The position numbers and the translations under genes were made by a program. 64,000 bases of DNA, from contig CM055608.1 of the NCBI GenBank assembly GCA_029379385.1, positions 29,882,350 to 29,946,349 on the forward strand. Reading direction: 5' to 3'. A model generated the notes under the pieces. It had not been told where the DNA came from. It ran no database searches and worked only from the letters and a program-made list of their open reading frames with translations. Positions 1-10,883 of the stretch are shown in pieces. The stretch's first letter is position 1. Each line of letters starts with the position of its first letter. The DNA is from Quillaja saponaria (Eukaryota; Streptophyta; Magnoliopsida; Fabales; Quillajaceae).

Positions 1-785
1 TCAGCAATGGGACCACTACTAATCGCTCCTATCATGGCACCAAAAGTCAATAGAGATCCAAACACCGAATACTGCAACACAGTCAATACCAGGAAAATGA
101 ATGAACAATCTGAGACTTGAACTTTACAATTATAAGTCCAGTATCAATGATACCTAAATCCTAAAATTGTCACTCCATCTGGGAGTCTCTTAGCTGCCAT
201 GAAACTTACTGGAGAACCAGTGTTAGGTCTTGCAGACAAAAAAAGAAGGCAAGGTACTTTCAGTTTTCAGATAATCTTACCCAAATGTTTCAAGAACATC
301 TTATGATTCATTTTGATTCTTGTTCTGATGGATTGACATAACCAAAAGTGATGTGATAGCATACCTCTGCTAAAGTTACGCTGACATCCTCTACGATAGC
401 ATCTTGAGCAGGTGATGAATAACCTGCCTGGAGACAGGCAAATAATCACAACCAAAAGAAAGAAAGAAATTTTTTTTTTTTGACATACAAAACTAAATAT
501 TTTCAGATTTTTTCTCTGTTAAACAAGGACCCTTTGTCCTTGCCGTGTTAGAGATGGATAGCGTCGACAGAGTTCAATTAAATGCTAAGCACTTACACAA
601 CTTCCAAATTCATATGAGCCACAAACTGCAACAAATGTACTGAAGTAAACCATCCATGGATGCCCCATGTTACTAGTGGAGACAGACCCATCTCCATCGA
701 CTGCCAGGTTCTTATCTTCTTCCTGCAGCAGTGGCTCTCTAATTCCTACCTGCTCACCATCCTCAATATCCTCTTGGAGTGCCAT
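1..785 (-). CDS. ERD6-like (ESL) sugar transporter, 5' end only
   Basis: Amino-terminal part of a 12-helix major facilitator sugar carrier of the ERD6-like group; characterised members move monosaccharides across the tonoplast. Three coding exons fit: 597-785 (ATG at 785, 63 codons), 365-427 (21 codons, AGYSSPAQDA...VTLAE) and 71 down to the window edge (YSVFGSLLTFGAMIGAISSG). Exon 1 encodes an acidic soluble head with the dileucine-type EPLL near residue 18, then the first membrane helix ending FGSC. The order FGSC-GYSSP-LAEYSVFGS-GAMIGA is the family signature of helices 1-2. Donors are GTAAGT and GTATGC, acceptors CAG. The GRK loop and all later helices lie outside the window, so the substrate and closest paralogue cannot be judged. 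It resembles ERD6-like 16 from memory. Confidence 0.9.
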
Positions 786-2154
786 TCCCCTCCTCTATAT
801 AACTGCTAGTTTCTTGATCTCAATGACTGGATATATAGGAAAAAGCATACAGAGATTTGGATAAACTCAAAAGCAAGGAACCATGTATGTAGTAATGAAA
901 ACAAGAAGTGAATTTCTTTCCTCTTACATAGATTTGGACAATAACATGTACCATACAAATCTTTAGCTAACTTCCTAGTCTTATCTGTATTTCCCTTCAC
1001 CCTAGTAGCTTATCTATCTCCATTTTATTACATAACCAGCTAAGTACTACTATGCAGTAATTTATTCAGGTAAAACTTGCTCAAGTTGGTCAATCTTTGT
1101 CGTTTACATGCAGCTAGATAGAAATCATAATTCTTTTGACTTCTATATTGACAGGACAATGTAGAAAGCTCATCGTCAAGAAAAGTTAAGTTGTACAATA
1201 ATTTTTGTAATTTGGGATAAATATCTTGACATGAGTTGGTTTTTTCTTCTGTTTGCTAACTAATGCAATTGTTTGGAGGCTGTTGCTTTCTGTAATGAAT
1301 TCCATTATTATGAGGGTCTGTTGAAAGGGAGTGTCAAGATAAACCATGAGCAGCCATCTTTTCTTGTGGGCCTTGAATTGGTGAATATTAAAATGACAGG
1401 ATTGATTATATCAGTTTTGTGATCTATAGGAACTAGGAAGGGACACAAAAGTTTTGCCTTTCTTTTTTCCTTGATTATGAAAGTGACCTATTTGTTGTGG
1501 TCCAGCACCTACCTATGTGGGCCTGTAATAACAAAAGGTTTCTCAATCCTACTGAAAAACTTACCATTTAATATGTGGTTGCTAATTGGTAGCTGAATTG
1601 TAACATCTGATTTTAGCTGGATTGTTCCATTATCATGCTCATTTTAATGAAGAGAATAACAAACCTGGGATTAACACTACTACTAATAATAATATTATAA
1701 GCAAGTAATTTTTTTATGCAATAATAAACTTCAACTCATATAAAACTGATTATAAATTCAAGAGTCATTACAATTATCAATAATTTTATAAAAATATATT
1801 ATTTAATTTTCATATTTATCTCATTATATGTAAAACAATTATATGCATGTGTAATATTACTCTTTAACTCTAACCTTTCCGTATTCCATATTTCTGCAAT
1901 TTGTTAATATTTTCTTTGTTTTGTTCCCGTCTTGGCCATGAAAGAAAAAGTTCAAGGCACCTTTCACTTATCATAAGGTTGTCTTTGTCTATAGCAAGTA
2001 CCATTAGTTAGACAAGGAATTTAAAGGCTTACAGCCACAGTACAGCCAACAGAGTGATTGCTGATAAATGTGCATGAAGGCCAAGCTAGGATGCAAAAAA
2101 CCATGTATCATTTTTCTAAGTTTAAGATTGTCATGTCTATCTCATCCATTACCT
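786..2154. other. Upstream region of the sugar transporter gene
   Basis: About 1.37 kb between the transporter start codon and the foldback element. It should hold the transporter 5' UTR and promoter, but I could not place a convincing TATA box. No ORF with family resemblance was seen on either strand. Confidence 0.5.
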
Positions 2155-3070
2155 AAGCGTACTGTGATTTTTCGCGAAAAGGGGTCGAACAACAAACTTA
2201 AAAGCTATAAAGGAGTTAAAAACTAAGTTACTAAAACAAGACAAGTTAGAGCATGAAACCGCAAGACGCAGTTTCATGAAATAGGTTAAAATTAGTAATT
2301 TTATATTTTAATGTTTAATTATATATTTTGTTAAAATTAGTAATTTTGTTAGGTTTAATTAATTCGTAACGTAGTTATGATTAGTTGTAATTATATTAAT
2401 TTTATTAGGTTTAGATTAATTAGTAAATTAGTGAAATTATAATAATTTTTTATTATTATTAACAATTTATACTAATTAGTTCTTTGTTGAAATATAATTT
2501 TATAATAATTACGATAATTAATATTTATAATAATTAGTGATTTCATAATAATTACAAAATTAATATATTTTAATATATTTTATTATTGAAGAGAAATTTT
2601 TAAAACTATAATTAAAGCTTTCAAACAAAATAATTATCATAAATATATTAATTATCGTAATTCTTATAAAATTATTATTTCAACAAAGACATTAATTAGT
2701 ATAAAATTATTAATAAAAATTATTATAATTTTACTAATTTACTAATTAATTAAAACTTACAAGATTAATATAATTGCAACAAAATAATTAATCACAACTA
2801 AGTTACTAACTAATTTAAACCTAATAAAATTACTAATTTTAACAAAATATATAATTAAACATTAAAACATAAATGAAACCGCGTCTTGAAGACATGGTTT
2901 CATGCTCCAACATGGCGTGGTGATGTGGGGGCCATGTGGCATGCAATAGGGAGAAATCGGATCTTGAAGACGCGTTCTACAAAATCTCTTATTTTAACAA
3001 CTTAGTTTTAAAGTTATAGCTTTTAGCTTTTTGTTTGACCTCCTTTTGGCAAAAAATCCAAGCATACTGT
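2155..3070. mobile_element. Foldback DNA transposon with long terminal inverted repeats (MULE-like)
   Basis: The element 2166-3059 (894 bp) is nearly one palindrome. The left end GATTTTTCGCGAAAAGGGG pairs with the reverse complement of the right end, GGATTTTTTGCCAAAAGGAG, and the match continues inward for about 380-430 bp, through repeated AAAATTAGTAATTTT blocks, to a loop near 2543-2628. It is flanked by AAGCGTACTGT (2155-2165) and AAGCATACTGT (3060-3070), an 11-bp target duplication with one mismatch. Long inverted repeats plus a 9-11 bp duplication are typical of Mutator-like elements. The right arm holds about 80 bp absent from the left (about 2908-2990, relatively GC-rich). No transposase is encoded, so it is non-autonomous. 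The superfamily is inferred. Confidence 0.8.
2873..2903. repeat. Nested small palindrome inside the foldback element
   Basis: A 31-bp near-palindrome reading ATGAAACC, a spacer, TCTTGAAGA at the centre, a spacer, GGTTTCAT. A related but decayed copy sits in the left arm (about 2254-2280). It is the most conserved GC-containing block of the element. Confidence 0.6.
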
Positions 3071-5764
3071 TAGAAGATTGATAATAAGAAAGGTTACAAA
3101 ATAATAATGATCAAATTAAAATTATACAATATAAACCTATTTCAATTAAAGATTAGTAAGGTAAATACATATTGTTGCACATTTGGACAACTATAATCCA
3201 ATATATGTTTTTTTCTAAAACTTATCTCCACCTGTGGACAGGTTAATTTGTGTGGTCTCAATATTTAATTTTTTTTTTTAATCAAAACTTTTCTATCACA
3301 TTCTCAAATAAATGTATGACCAGTAGGAAAAATGGATAACCACACTCTCGTAATCCTGGATACTTAAGTATTATGCATCTCTAACTCTTAAACAAATTAC
3401 ATTTAAGACTAATAAAATGTTACTAAATTTAAATGAAATCATAACTCTATTATTAAATATAAAACGCTTACTAAAAATTCGGCAGTAGTTCTCCGTAAAG
3501 TGAAACATATCCATAATATATATAAACAACCTGTTTACAAGTCAACAGTAAACTATATTATCATAATATATAGAGGAGCTCTGCTCCTAACAAAATATAA
3601 AATCCCCATGGTTAATTCAATGTATATATATATATATAACAACAATGCGTAACACCTAAAATGACTGTAAGTGTCGTCCTTTAAGCCTCAAATGTGTGAT
3701 TCAGAGATATACTGCACAGCAGTGTCGGCAAACAAATTTTGACACGGCTAATAGTGGTTTCTTGAAATTGAAAAAAAAATAACAAATAAAAGAATGAGTC
3801 ACAAGAACTCAGTGAGCAAATCACATACCCTGAGAATAAGCATCACACAACACATATACCACTAATTAATTTCAATTCTAAATTTAATTATACATATACA
3901 TATTTATATTTATCAAACAATCATGATTCATATATTTCACGCTTTTCAACATAGCAACCAAATTATATAAAAAAATCCAAGCAAACAAAGGGCCAACGAG
4001 TAACTCAGCCCCACATAATAGTATCTCCCTCCACCGAGCATTTACACACCTGCACAATAGATTAATTCTCTGTACATAATCCATCCCACTTAAGCTGAGC
4101 ACTTAATTATTTTAAAACAATTGTCAAAATCAAAATATCTCATATCAAAATATCTTAGGTGCACCTGCATTTTAATTTCGAAAATAAAAATACTTTCTCA
4201 GAAAATTTCACTTTGGTAGCTCTTATCAACTATAAGCAATATCAACCTAATATAATTCAATTAAATCATTGAAATAATGTACTTGCTTATTTTTCAATAT
4301 AGCGTAACAATTCAAATATACATATAATTGCACCTGATAATCTGACAACCATAATGCACGTAATTCACTCACAAGCTTAAAGACATGGTTCGCCAGCATA
4401 TTTAGTTTGTGAATGTGTCAGAATGTTCTTGACACGATCCAAAGCTAGAACTTAGTTTGATTAAGGTGGGAACTAGGATCCTCTTAAGCGCAAGAGCAAT
4501 GGTTATGGCTGATTTAAAAGAAGGCAGAAAACATGGAAGGGATTATTCGGCTAAGACAAAGTAAAAAGTGAAAGGAGGTAAGGCGGTGAAGCAAATTGTG
4601 GAGCAAAAAAAAAATAGCCAAGAAAATAATTAAAATAAAAAAAATAAACTATAAAATATGCAAGTCAAAAGAGTAAATGTAAGCATTGTGGATATTAAGT
4701 CTTGTAAGATATATATATATATATAAATATTTTCTAATTTTCTTTTTGCTCCTACATTTATTATACATATAAATAAATAAAATTACACATGTAACTTTGA
4801 GTTTTTATTTTTATTTTTTAAAACCAATTATATAGTGAAATTTAATTTCTTCATTTGAGAAAAATTTATTCACCTAATTACAAAAATTATCTACAAATAT
4901 TTTAAATCATATATTAACCTATCGAGTTATAACACTTTCTTTTCATTATCTATACAAAACACTTTATTTCATTTTTCTTTTGGCCCAAATGGGCCAAAAA
5001 AAATAAGGTATTGTTTAGTTATGGATAGTTACTTTTTTATTTTTTACAAGTAATTTTATGTGTAAAGATCATATATCTTACTCAAAAACTGAAATACAAG
5101 GTTTTTCAACTTGTGTTGATTCTAAAAAATTCTTAGAGAACACTTTCAATAAATTTTCGAATGTCTATTAATTATCTTCTATCTGAAAACAAGATTTTCC
5201 AAATCATTTATAAGCACTTTTTAGTTATTTTCTTTAGATGAAAAATAAATTTTTTCTTTCCTGAACTCTCTGCTTTATTTTATTTTATTTCCTCTTATTT
5301 CTATCCATGCAACTTTTTTTTTATGGATCTAACTTTTCTAAAATTCTTTTAATCTTAGCTATTTTCACCATTTTAAAAAAATTTAAACCATCCAAATAAT
5401 TTAATTTTAAATCTTTTTTACTTTATTAAATTGATAAATCAAATGTTATATTATAAAATATAAAAAATTAGAGGAACATGAATTTACTTGTTTCAATTAT
5501 AAAATTTGGCAAGACAGCCAGAAGGTGAGAAGAAAACCAAACCAAACCAAAACTACACAAAGAGTTCACAAACCTTCTTTATCATACTGCTTTTCGTTTT
5601 GAGAATGTAACTTGACATTTAGTTCCAGACTCTCATACGATCCATTTTTTTTGGATTTTTAAGTACTCATTTGTGTCTGTCTTTGAGCAAGACGTATGTC
5701 AGAAAACAATAAAATCTAATCTACTCTTATCTTAAAAATAAAAAATTGATTCCTATTCATAATC
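3071..5764. other. AT-rich intergenic DNA, no gene seen
   Basis: About 2.7 kb of AT-rich sequence with short TA runs (about 3626-3640 and 4712-4726). The part from about 3640 to 4600 has a more mixed composition and could be a decayed retroelement, but I found no paired ends, target duplication or readable retroviral-type protein. No gene can be supported. Confidence 0.5.
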
Positions 5765-5908
5765 CTAACCCTATCTCTAAAATTAAGTCTTAGTCTAAAC
5801 CTAAATTTAAACCTTAATTTGAGCCTAACCCTAACTCTAAGTTTAAACCTAATCCTAATCCTAATCCTAATCTTAATCTTAATCTTAATTCTAACATTAA
5901 TCTTAATT
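5765..5908. repeat. Hexamer array, degenerate CTAANN (telomere-like)
   Basis: Twenty-four consecutive hexamers in one phase with no insertion or deletion: CTAACC, CTATCT, CTAAAA, TTAAGT, ... four perfect CTAATC in a row (5849-5872), then TTAATC and TTAATT. Most fit YTAANN. The translation on the minus strand gives alternating Arg/Lys and hydrophobic residues, an artefact of the repeat. CTAACC is a rotation of CCCTAA, but plant telomeres normally use the heptamer CCCTAAA, so this is a telomere-like satellite or expanded microsatellite and not a standard interstitial telomere. Confidence 0.85.
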
Positions 5909-6995
5909 GTATTAAAAATTATTTTAAAAGATTGATTTTTATAGTGCAACTTGAAATCATCTTTTCTTTATTGATTTCCAAACACATGAAAATAATATTT
6001 TCTTCTTATTTTCCTTCCTTTCATTTTCTTTCTTCCCAAAGAAAATATAAAAATCCAAAATCATTTTAATTTTGACAAACAAACAAAACATACTAATTTC
6101 ATTGTCAACTTGAAATTAACATTGTGCAATTTTTTATTCGTAGCTGTTAATCGAAAACAAAGTTGGAGAGACAAAGGAAATGAAGAAAGTTGATGAGACA
6201 GAAGGTAAAGACTTGGTCAATAATGTTACTCACTAGGGTCCTCCTAAATGACATTTCCAAACAGCACGAGGGCTGCTCAGCCTGTTTATGTAATACAAGT
6301 TCATATAACAGTCGGAACACGCAACTTAAGAATATTCATGGTCCGACACCTAATTAATACCTAGAAGTGGTTTTGTTTTCAAGCTCATATTTTCGGTTCT
6401 AGAAGGCTTTGAGCTACCACAAATATTTGAGGCTTGAGTCAACTAGGTAAACTAAGAAATCATGGGTCCAAATAAGCAAAGCCCCAAAGAGACAGAGGTC
6501 TCAAATGAATGCTCAAGTAGTGTTCAGAAAACCAAGCCTTAGCAATGGAAATGGCAGCTTCGTTGGTACTTGGTTGAATATGCTTTGGAAGTATTATTCC
6601 TGAACATCTTCATTATTCTGTCAAACCCTTACAAACAGCAGTAGTATACTTCAAACACACATTACAAGCACCACGTAATCTACATATTTTATTTGGTACA
6701 TGCTGGATTCTACTAAAGCATCATCAGCCAGCATTGCAAACAGTTGAGATGAACAAGTTTAAGAATCAAATGGAGTACGATTTTGAAAACGGTATACAGA
6801 AAATCATGCTCTATTGGTTTTGAATTCAAAAGAATCTGCTTGGATTATATTTGCTACAACTTTTCTTTACAAGAGAAAATGTTTCAGGAAACATACATTG
6901 TAAATGTACAAACAAATCGGGGTGAGCATGCTGCTACTTGGTAGAAGAACCACCTAAAATCTCAAATTACCCTCTTATATCAAAATTCTCACACA
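5909..6995. other. Intergenic DNA with the RKF3 3' flank
   Basis: About 1.1 kb downstream of the RKF3 stop codon. The part nearest 6995 is presumably its 3' UTR. No other gene or clear repeat was seen. Confidence 0.5.
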
Positions 6996-8906
6996 TCAAG
7001 ATGATCCTCTTTTGGAGTCTGAACTTTCTCCCTCTCCCTTAGAACTAGAGGAACTAGAAAAATGGTGCCGATAGTGATAACCTTTTGAACTAGAGAGATT
7101 ACCTGACAAATGACTACTAACAGACCTCTCAATATTGTTAATCTCAGACACGAGAGGAATTGACCGATCTGGTATTGAGGGTACTGATAGCTCTGTCTCC
7201 AACATTTTAACAACCTGATCCATTGTTGGCCTTGCATATAATTGCGGATGAGAACAAAGAACAGCGACTAATACATACTTCTCCATCACCTCTGATGAGC
7301 CCATTTCAGGTATGCCGTTCTCAATAACATCTAAAGCTCTACCTTCTTTTACCAATGACCAAGCCCAGTCGGTCACAGAAGAGTGTTGGCTATCACTACT
7401 GACTTGAAGAGCCTTCTTCCCACTCAAAAGCTCAAGAAGCACAACACCAAAACTATATACATCACTTCTCTCTGTCAATTGTCCATACAATGCATACTCA
7501 GGAGCAACATATCCCATAGTCCCAGCCACCCTAGTGCTCAAATGCGACATTCCTTCAGGTGTGAACTTTGCAAGTCCAAAGTCCGCCACCTTTGCTACAA
7601 ATCCCTCATCAAGAAGTATATTACCAGCTTTAATATCCCTATGGATGATCCTCGGTTGAGCGCCATAATGCAAATAAGCCAACCCCCTAGCAGTCCCTAT
7701 CGCAATCTGTTGGCGAATAGGCCAACTGAGTTTCTTCTCTGCTGACCCAAACAAATGATCATGAAGACTCCCATTCTTCATCAAATCACACACAATAATT
7801 CTCTGATGACCCTCATAAGAAGTTGTAGCTGTACAATAACCTCTCAAAGCAACAAGGTTTACATGCCTAACACTCGCAATAACATCCACTTCGTGAGTGA
7901 AACTGGCATCACCAGCAGCCGAACAATTCTTAAACCTTTTCAATGCAACTTCAGTACCATCTGGTAGCACCCCTTTATACACATTCCCATACCCTCCTAT
8001 CCCAATTATATAATCTCTTGAGAAATTCCTAGTTGCCTTCTGAATCTCATCAAATGTGAACCTTATCAAATTAGTACTCTCACTCATGGAATCCAACGCA
8101 AAACCCAAACTCGTCTCATTCCCACCAATATTCTCATTCCTCATCTTCTCCTTCAATTTCCCAAATACGCAATACCCACCAATTATAAGCAACAATCCAA
8201 AACAAGAACCAATCAAAGCAACCAAAATAACAATCTTTCTCTTCTTACCTGAGGAGCCCGCCTGCGAAATATCAAGTGAGAACAAGCAAGAGGCGGTGGC
8301 CTTATCAGTGGGTCCATACAGATTGGCAAATGCTGCGGTGTAAATCGTCGACAACACCGTGCAATCAGAGATGTTCCCAATTGATGGGCCTGGAAAATAT
8401 GCTGGCAAGGCCGATAAGCTCGAGGTGCACGAGGCGCAAGGCGAATTGTCGTCAAGCGACTGATTACAGTTGTTAAGCACATCAACCAAATCTGTATTGG
8501 GAACCATGGCTTCGAATTGCGATCTGGTAGTGATATTCATGCAGCCCTGAGAAATCCAGCTGGTATTGAAGCCACAAGAGGAACGAATGTCGAATCTCGG
8601 GCGGAATTCGTTGACAAGGGACTGGAGGGAAAGCCAGCATGACTCTGATGAGTTGAGAGGTGGGAAGAAGAATCTACTGCGACGGAGGTAGTCGGACTGA
8701 ACAAGCCGAATAGATTGGCTGATGAACTGACACTCAGTGGTGAGGTCGAGGCTTTGTTGGTTGGAATTCTCCATGAACGGTCTGAGGACGGTGAAATTGA
8801 GAGGGCAAGGAGTGGAGGAGACGGTGTCGTTTTGAGGAAAAGAAGGAAGTGGGAGGATGAGGAAGAAGAAGAAGAGATAGGGTACGTTAATGAGGAAAGA
8901 TGACAT
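6996..8906 (-). CDS. RKF3: RKF3-type receptor-like serine/threonine kinase
   Basis: Single-exon receptor kinase of 636 residues at the plasma membrane. Residues 1-25 are a signal peptide ending SFPQ. The ectodomain (about 26-220) is Cys-rich with many N-glycosylation sites and has the SPARK-type pattern CPLNFTVL, CW, CGFNTSW, CASC typical of RKF3, in place of leucine-rich repeats. A membrane helix spans about 225-248 after a GKKRK stretch. The kinase domain (about 295-570) has an intact glycine loop GIGGYGNVYKG (302-312), Lys323 in VALKRF, HRDIKAGN (Asp424), DFG (442-444) and an APE motif, so it should be active. The tail is Ser/Lys-rich. The start is fixed by the signal peptide. A possible TATA box on this strand lies near 9205, which would leave an overlapping upstream ORF from 9082 in the mRNA. 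Confidence 0.95.
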   Translation of the reverse strand: MSSFLINVPYLFFFFLILPLPSFPQNDTVSSTPCPLNFTVLRPFMENSNQQSLDLTTECQFISQSIRLVQSDYLRRSRFFFPPLNSSESCWLSLQSLVNEFRPRFDIRSSCGFNTSWISQGCMNITTRSQFEAMVPNTDLVDVLNNCNQSLDDNSPCASCTSSLSALPAYFPGPSIGNISDCTVLSTIYTAAFANLYGPTDKATASCLFSLDISQAGSSGKKRKIVILVALIGSCFGLLLIIGGYCVFGKLKEKMRNENIGGNETSLGFALDSMSESTNLIRFTFDEIQKATRNFSRDYIIGIGGYGNVYKGVLPDGTEVALKRFKNCSAAGDASFTHEVDVIASVRHVNLVALRGYCTATTSYEGHQRIIVCDLMKNGSLHDHLFGSAEKKLSWPIRQQIAIGTARGLAYLHYGAQPRIIHRDIKAGNILLDEGFVAKVADFGLAKFTPEGMSHLSTRVAGTMGYVAPEYALYGQLTERSDVYSFGVVLLELLSGKKALQVSSDSQHSSVTDWAWSLVKEGRALDVIENGIPEMGSSEVMEKYVLVAVLCSHPQLYARPTMDQVVKMLETELSVPSIPDRSIPLVSEINNIERSVSSHLSGNLSSSKGYHYRHHFSSSSSSKGEGESSDSKRGSS

Positions 8907-9894
8907 TGGAGATGGATTGGAACTGGATTTTCATTGACTGGAGGAGGGATAGTTAAAGTTTGGATTGGGGTTCGGTTGGGAGGTTTGACTATGGAGATGG
9001 AGAATTGAGACGGGGTTGCTGCTGGTAGTCCATCACTGCAGCCACCCAGTTTGAGAATTTGTTCTGACACCATGACTGACATAAACACAATGGACTTTTG
9101 ATTGAGTGGCGGGTGGAGCTGACGCCTGAAACAGTTGCTTCCAGGAAATCTCAATTAAAATCACTCAACTATTTTTCATAGCCGGCGCTCGACTCGAGCT
9201 CCCGAGTATAAATTGGTTAAAATTTTGATTATTTGGTGTGAATTATCACTAAATTAAGTAATAATTTATGTTCAATTATTTTTATATAAATAATAAAAAA
9301 TTTATCAAATAATATAAAACGAGATATTTCACAAACCGAGTTTTGAAAAAATTAATCTTAGCTCGTTTTACTAAACGAGTTCAAAATAAAGTCTAAGATC
9401 GACTTATTTTTTAAACGAGTTGAGTTTGATCCGAGCTCTTAACAAATAACTCACGAGTTATTTACGAACTACTTCGGTTTATTGTGACTCTTAATTTTTC
9501 AGTACAAAACCCAAGTACATGTTTGGGCCAATATATGATATTTAATTATTTTTAATTTGTATTATAGTTTATTTAAAATATGCTATCTATATATACATGA
9601 TTTATACATAATTAATATAATATAATTAATTTAAAACATAATGGTTATCATTTTTAAACATTTGTTGTATATTTACTTTGAATAATTTGGTTTATTTTGT
9701 AAAATATACATTACTTATAGAAACAATATTTTCATGCCGTGGCATCACGTGCAAATTTTCCTGCTGAAAATTCTGAACTTTTTCTTCAACCACATCATTA
9801 ATTGTTGCATCACAAGCTTCCCAATACATGACAAAGTATCTTACTAAAACACCTTGTAAAAACTCGCAATAAACAAGACTCCAGTGGGTATAAA
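8907..9894. other. RKF3 upstream region and AT-rich DNA
   Basis: Holds the presumed RKF3 promoter and 5' UTR. Between 9180 and 9480 there are repeated CTCGAGCTC / AAACGAGTT / ACTCACGAGTTA motifs of the kind found in plant transposon remnants. Related but weaker motifs recur at 11700-11990. I could not define ends or a target duplication. Confidence 0.45.
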
Positions 9895-10883
9895 AACTTT
9901 TGTTTTGTAATCTTGTTTGTTGTCATGAAAATTTTAGGATGACAAATCATTGGTTGAGATTCTGTCAAGTTTTCAAACAAATATATCAATTTAAACCAAC
10001 AAAATGTACTCAAATTAAGGTAACAATTATTTTGTTCATGTCTATTAGGAAAATGAGTTTTAAATATCACATTTCACAAAAGAATGTAATACTCGAGACA
10101 ATAAATAGGTTGTTTAAGCTTATGTTACGAAAGTGTCGTGTTGCTAGCCATGTTTCATTATAAAGCCATTGATATAATACATACATTTCTTCCAATATCT
10201 TATTAGTGTCATAATTATAGTACTCATGTATCGTGTCATGTTCCATCTGATAGGCAACCAAAAGTCATTGAAAGAAAAAGATATGCGACACAAAATATGA
10301 TGCAGCTCGTAAATTCAATTTGTGCTTCACTTATACTTTAGCAATATAAGTAGGTACGGCCCATGACAATCAGATACTTGGAGAAACCTTGAGTAGTTGC
10401 TCGTCCAATCTTCCACACTCACCACTAGGTAGATATTATTGGTTGATTTTAGATATGACATGACAGATAATTTTTTCCATAATACAAATATGAAATATAC
10501 CATCTTCCACACTTTTAATACATTGCACGTGTTACAAAGAATGAAAAGAAAATTTTCAATTGTCACTCTTCAAGTTTAAGATGCACAATTGATATAATGT
10601 CTGGAATTTGGAAAAGACTGTCATTTTGCAAGATATGCCTACATATTATTTTAAACAATAAGTCAACATCGTAATTGTTATTATGGTTGTGAATAATTTT
10701 ATTAGAATAGAAGCTTATGATGACTTAGAATTCCAATCTTATGACAATGATTATGATCTTTTGTCAAAACATTTACAAGATGAGTACCTTATTGAAAAAG
10801 AATTTCGTCAACGTGAATTATATGTAGATCCACCGATTTCCTCCACCTCGAGGTTCAAAGACGGAAGTCCAGTGATAATATAA
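9895..10883 (+). pseudogene. Decayed PIF/Harbinger-type DDE transposase
   Basis: Read across frames, this stretch gives the plant PIF/Harbinger nuclease in order: FRM...HWLRFCQVF near 9931-9980; KMSFKYHISQKNVILETINRLFKLML (the family's helical region, here quoted in two pieces) near 10050-10125; STHVSCHVPSDRQ at about 10219-10258, matching the DGTHI.....PSDRQ catalytic block; RKRYATQNMM near 10274-10303; GTAHDNQILGETL at about 10354-10392; then the terminal block FKMHN, VWNLEKT, LQDMPTYYF and NNFIRIEAYDDLEF at about 10690-10731. Many stops and shifts separate the pieces, and the first catalytic Asp is lost (Ser replaces it before THV). It is a dead transposon copy, and a 66-residue open stretch at its end (10683-10883) is only its tail. 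No terminal inverted repeats or TTA duplication were located. Confidence 0.78.

Noticed and set aside
5716..5949. Minus-strand ORF of 77 codons with alternating Arg/Lys and hydrophobic residues
   Set aside because: It is the direct translation of the CTAANN hexamer array and has no independent coding evidence.
9180..9480. CGAGCTC-rich segment resembling plant transposon sequence
   Set aside because: No paired ends, target duplication or second full copy could be found in the window, so no element is called.
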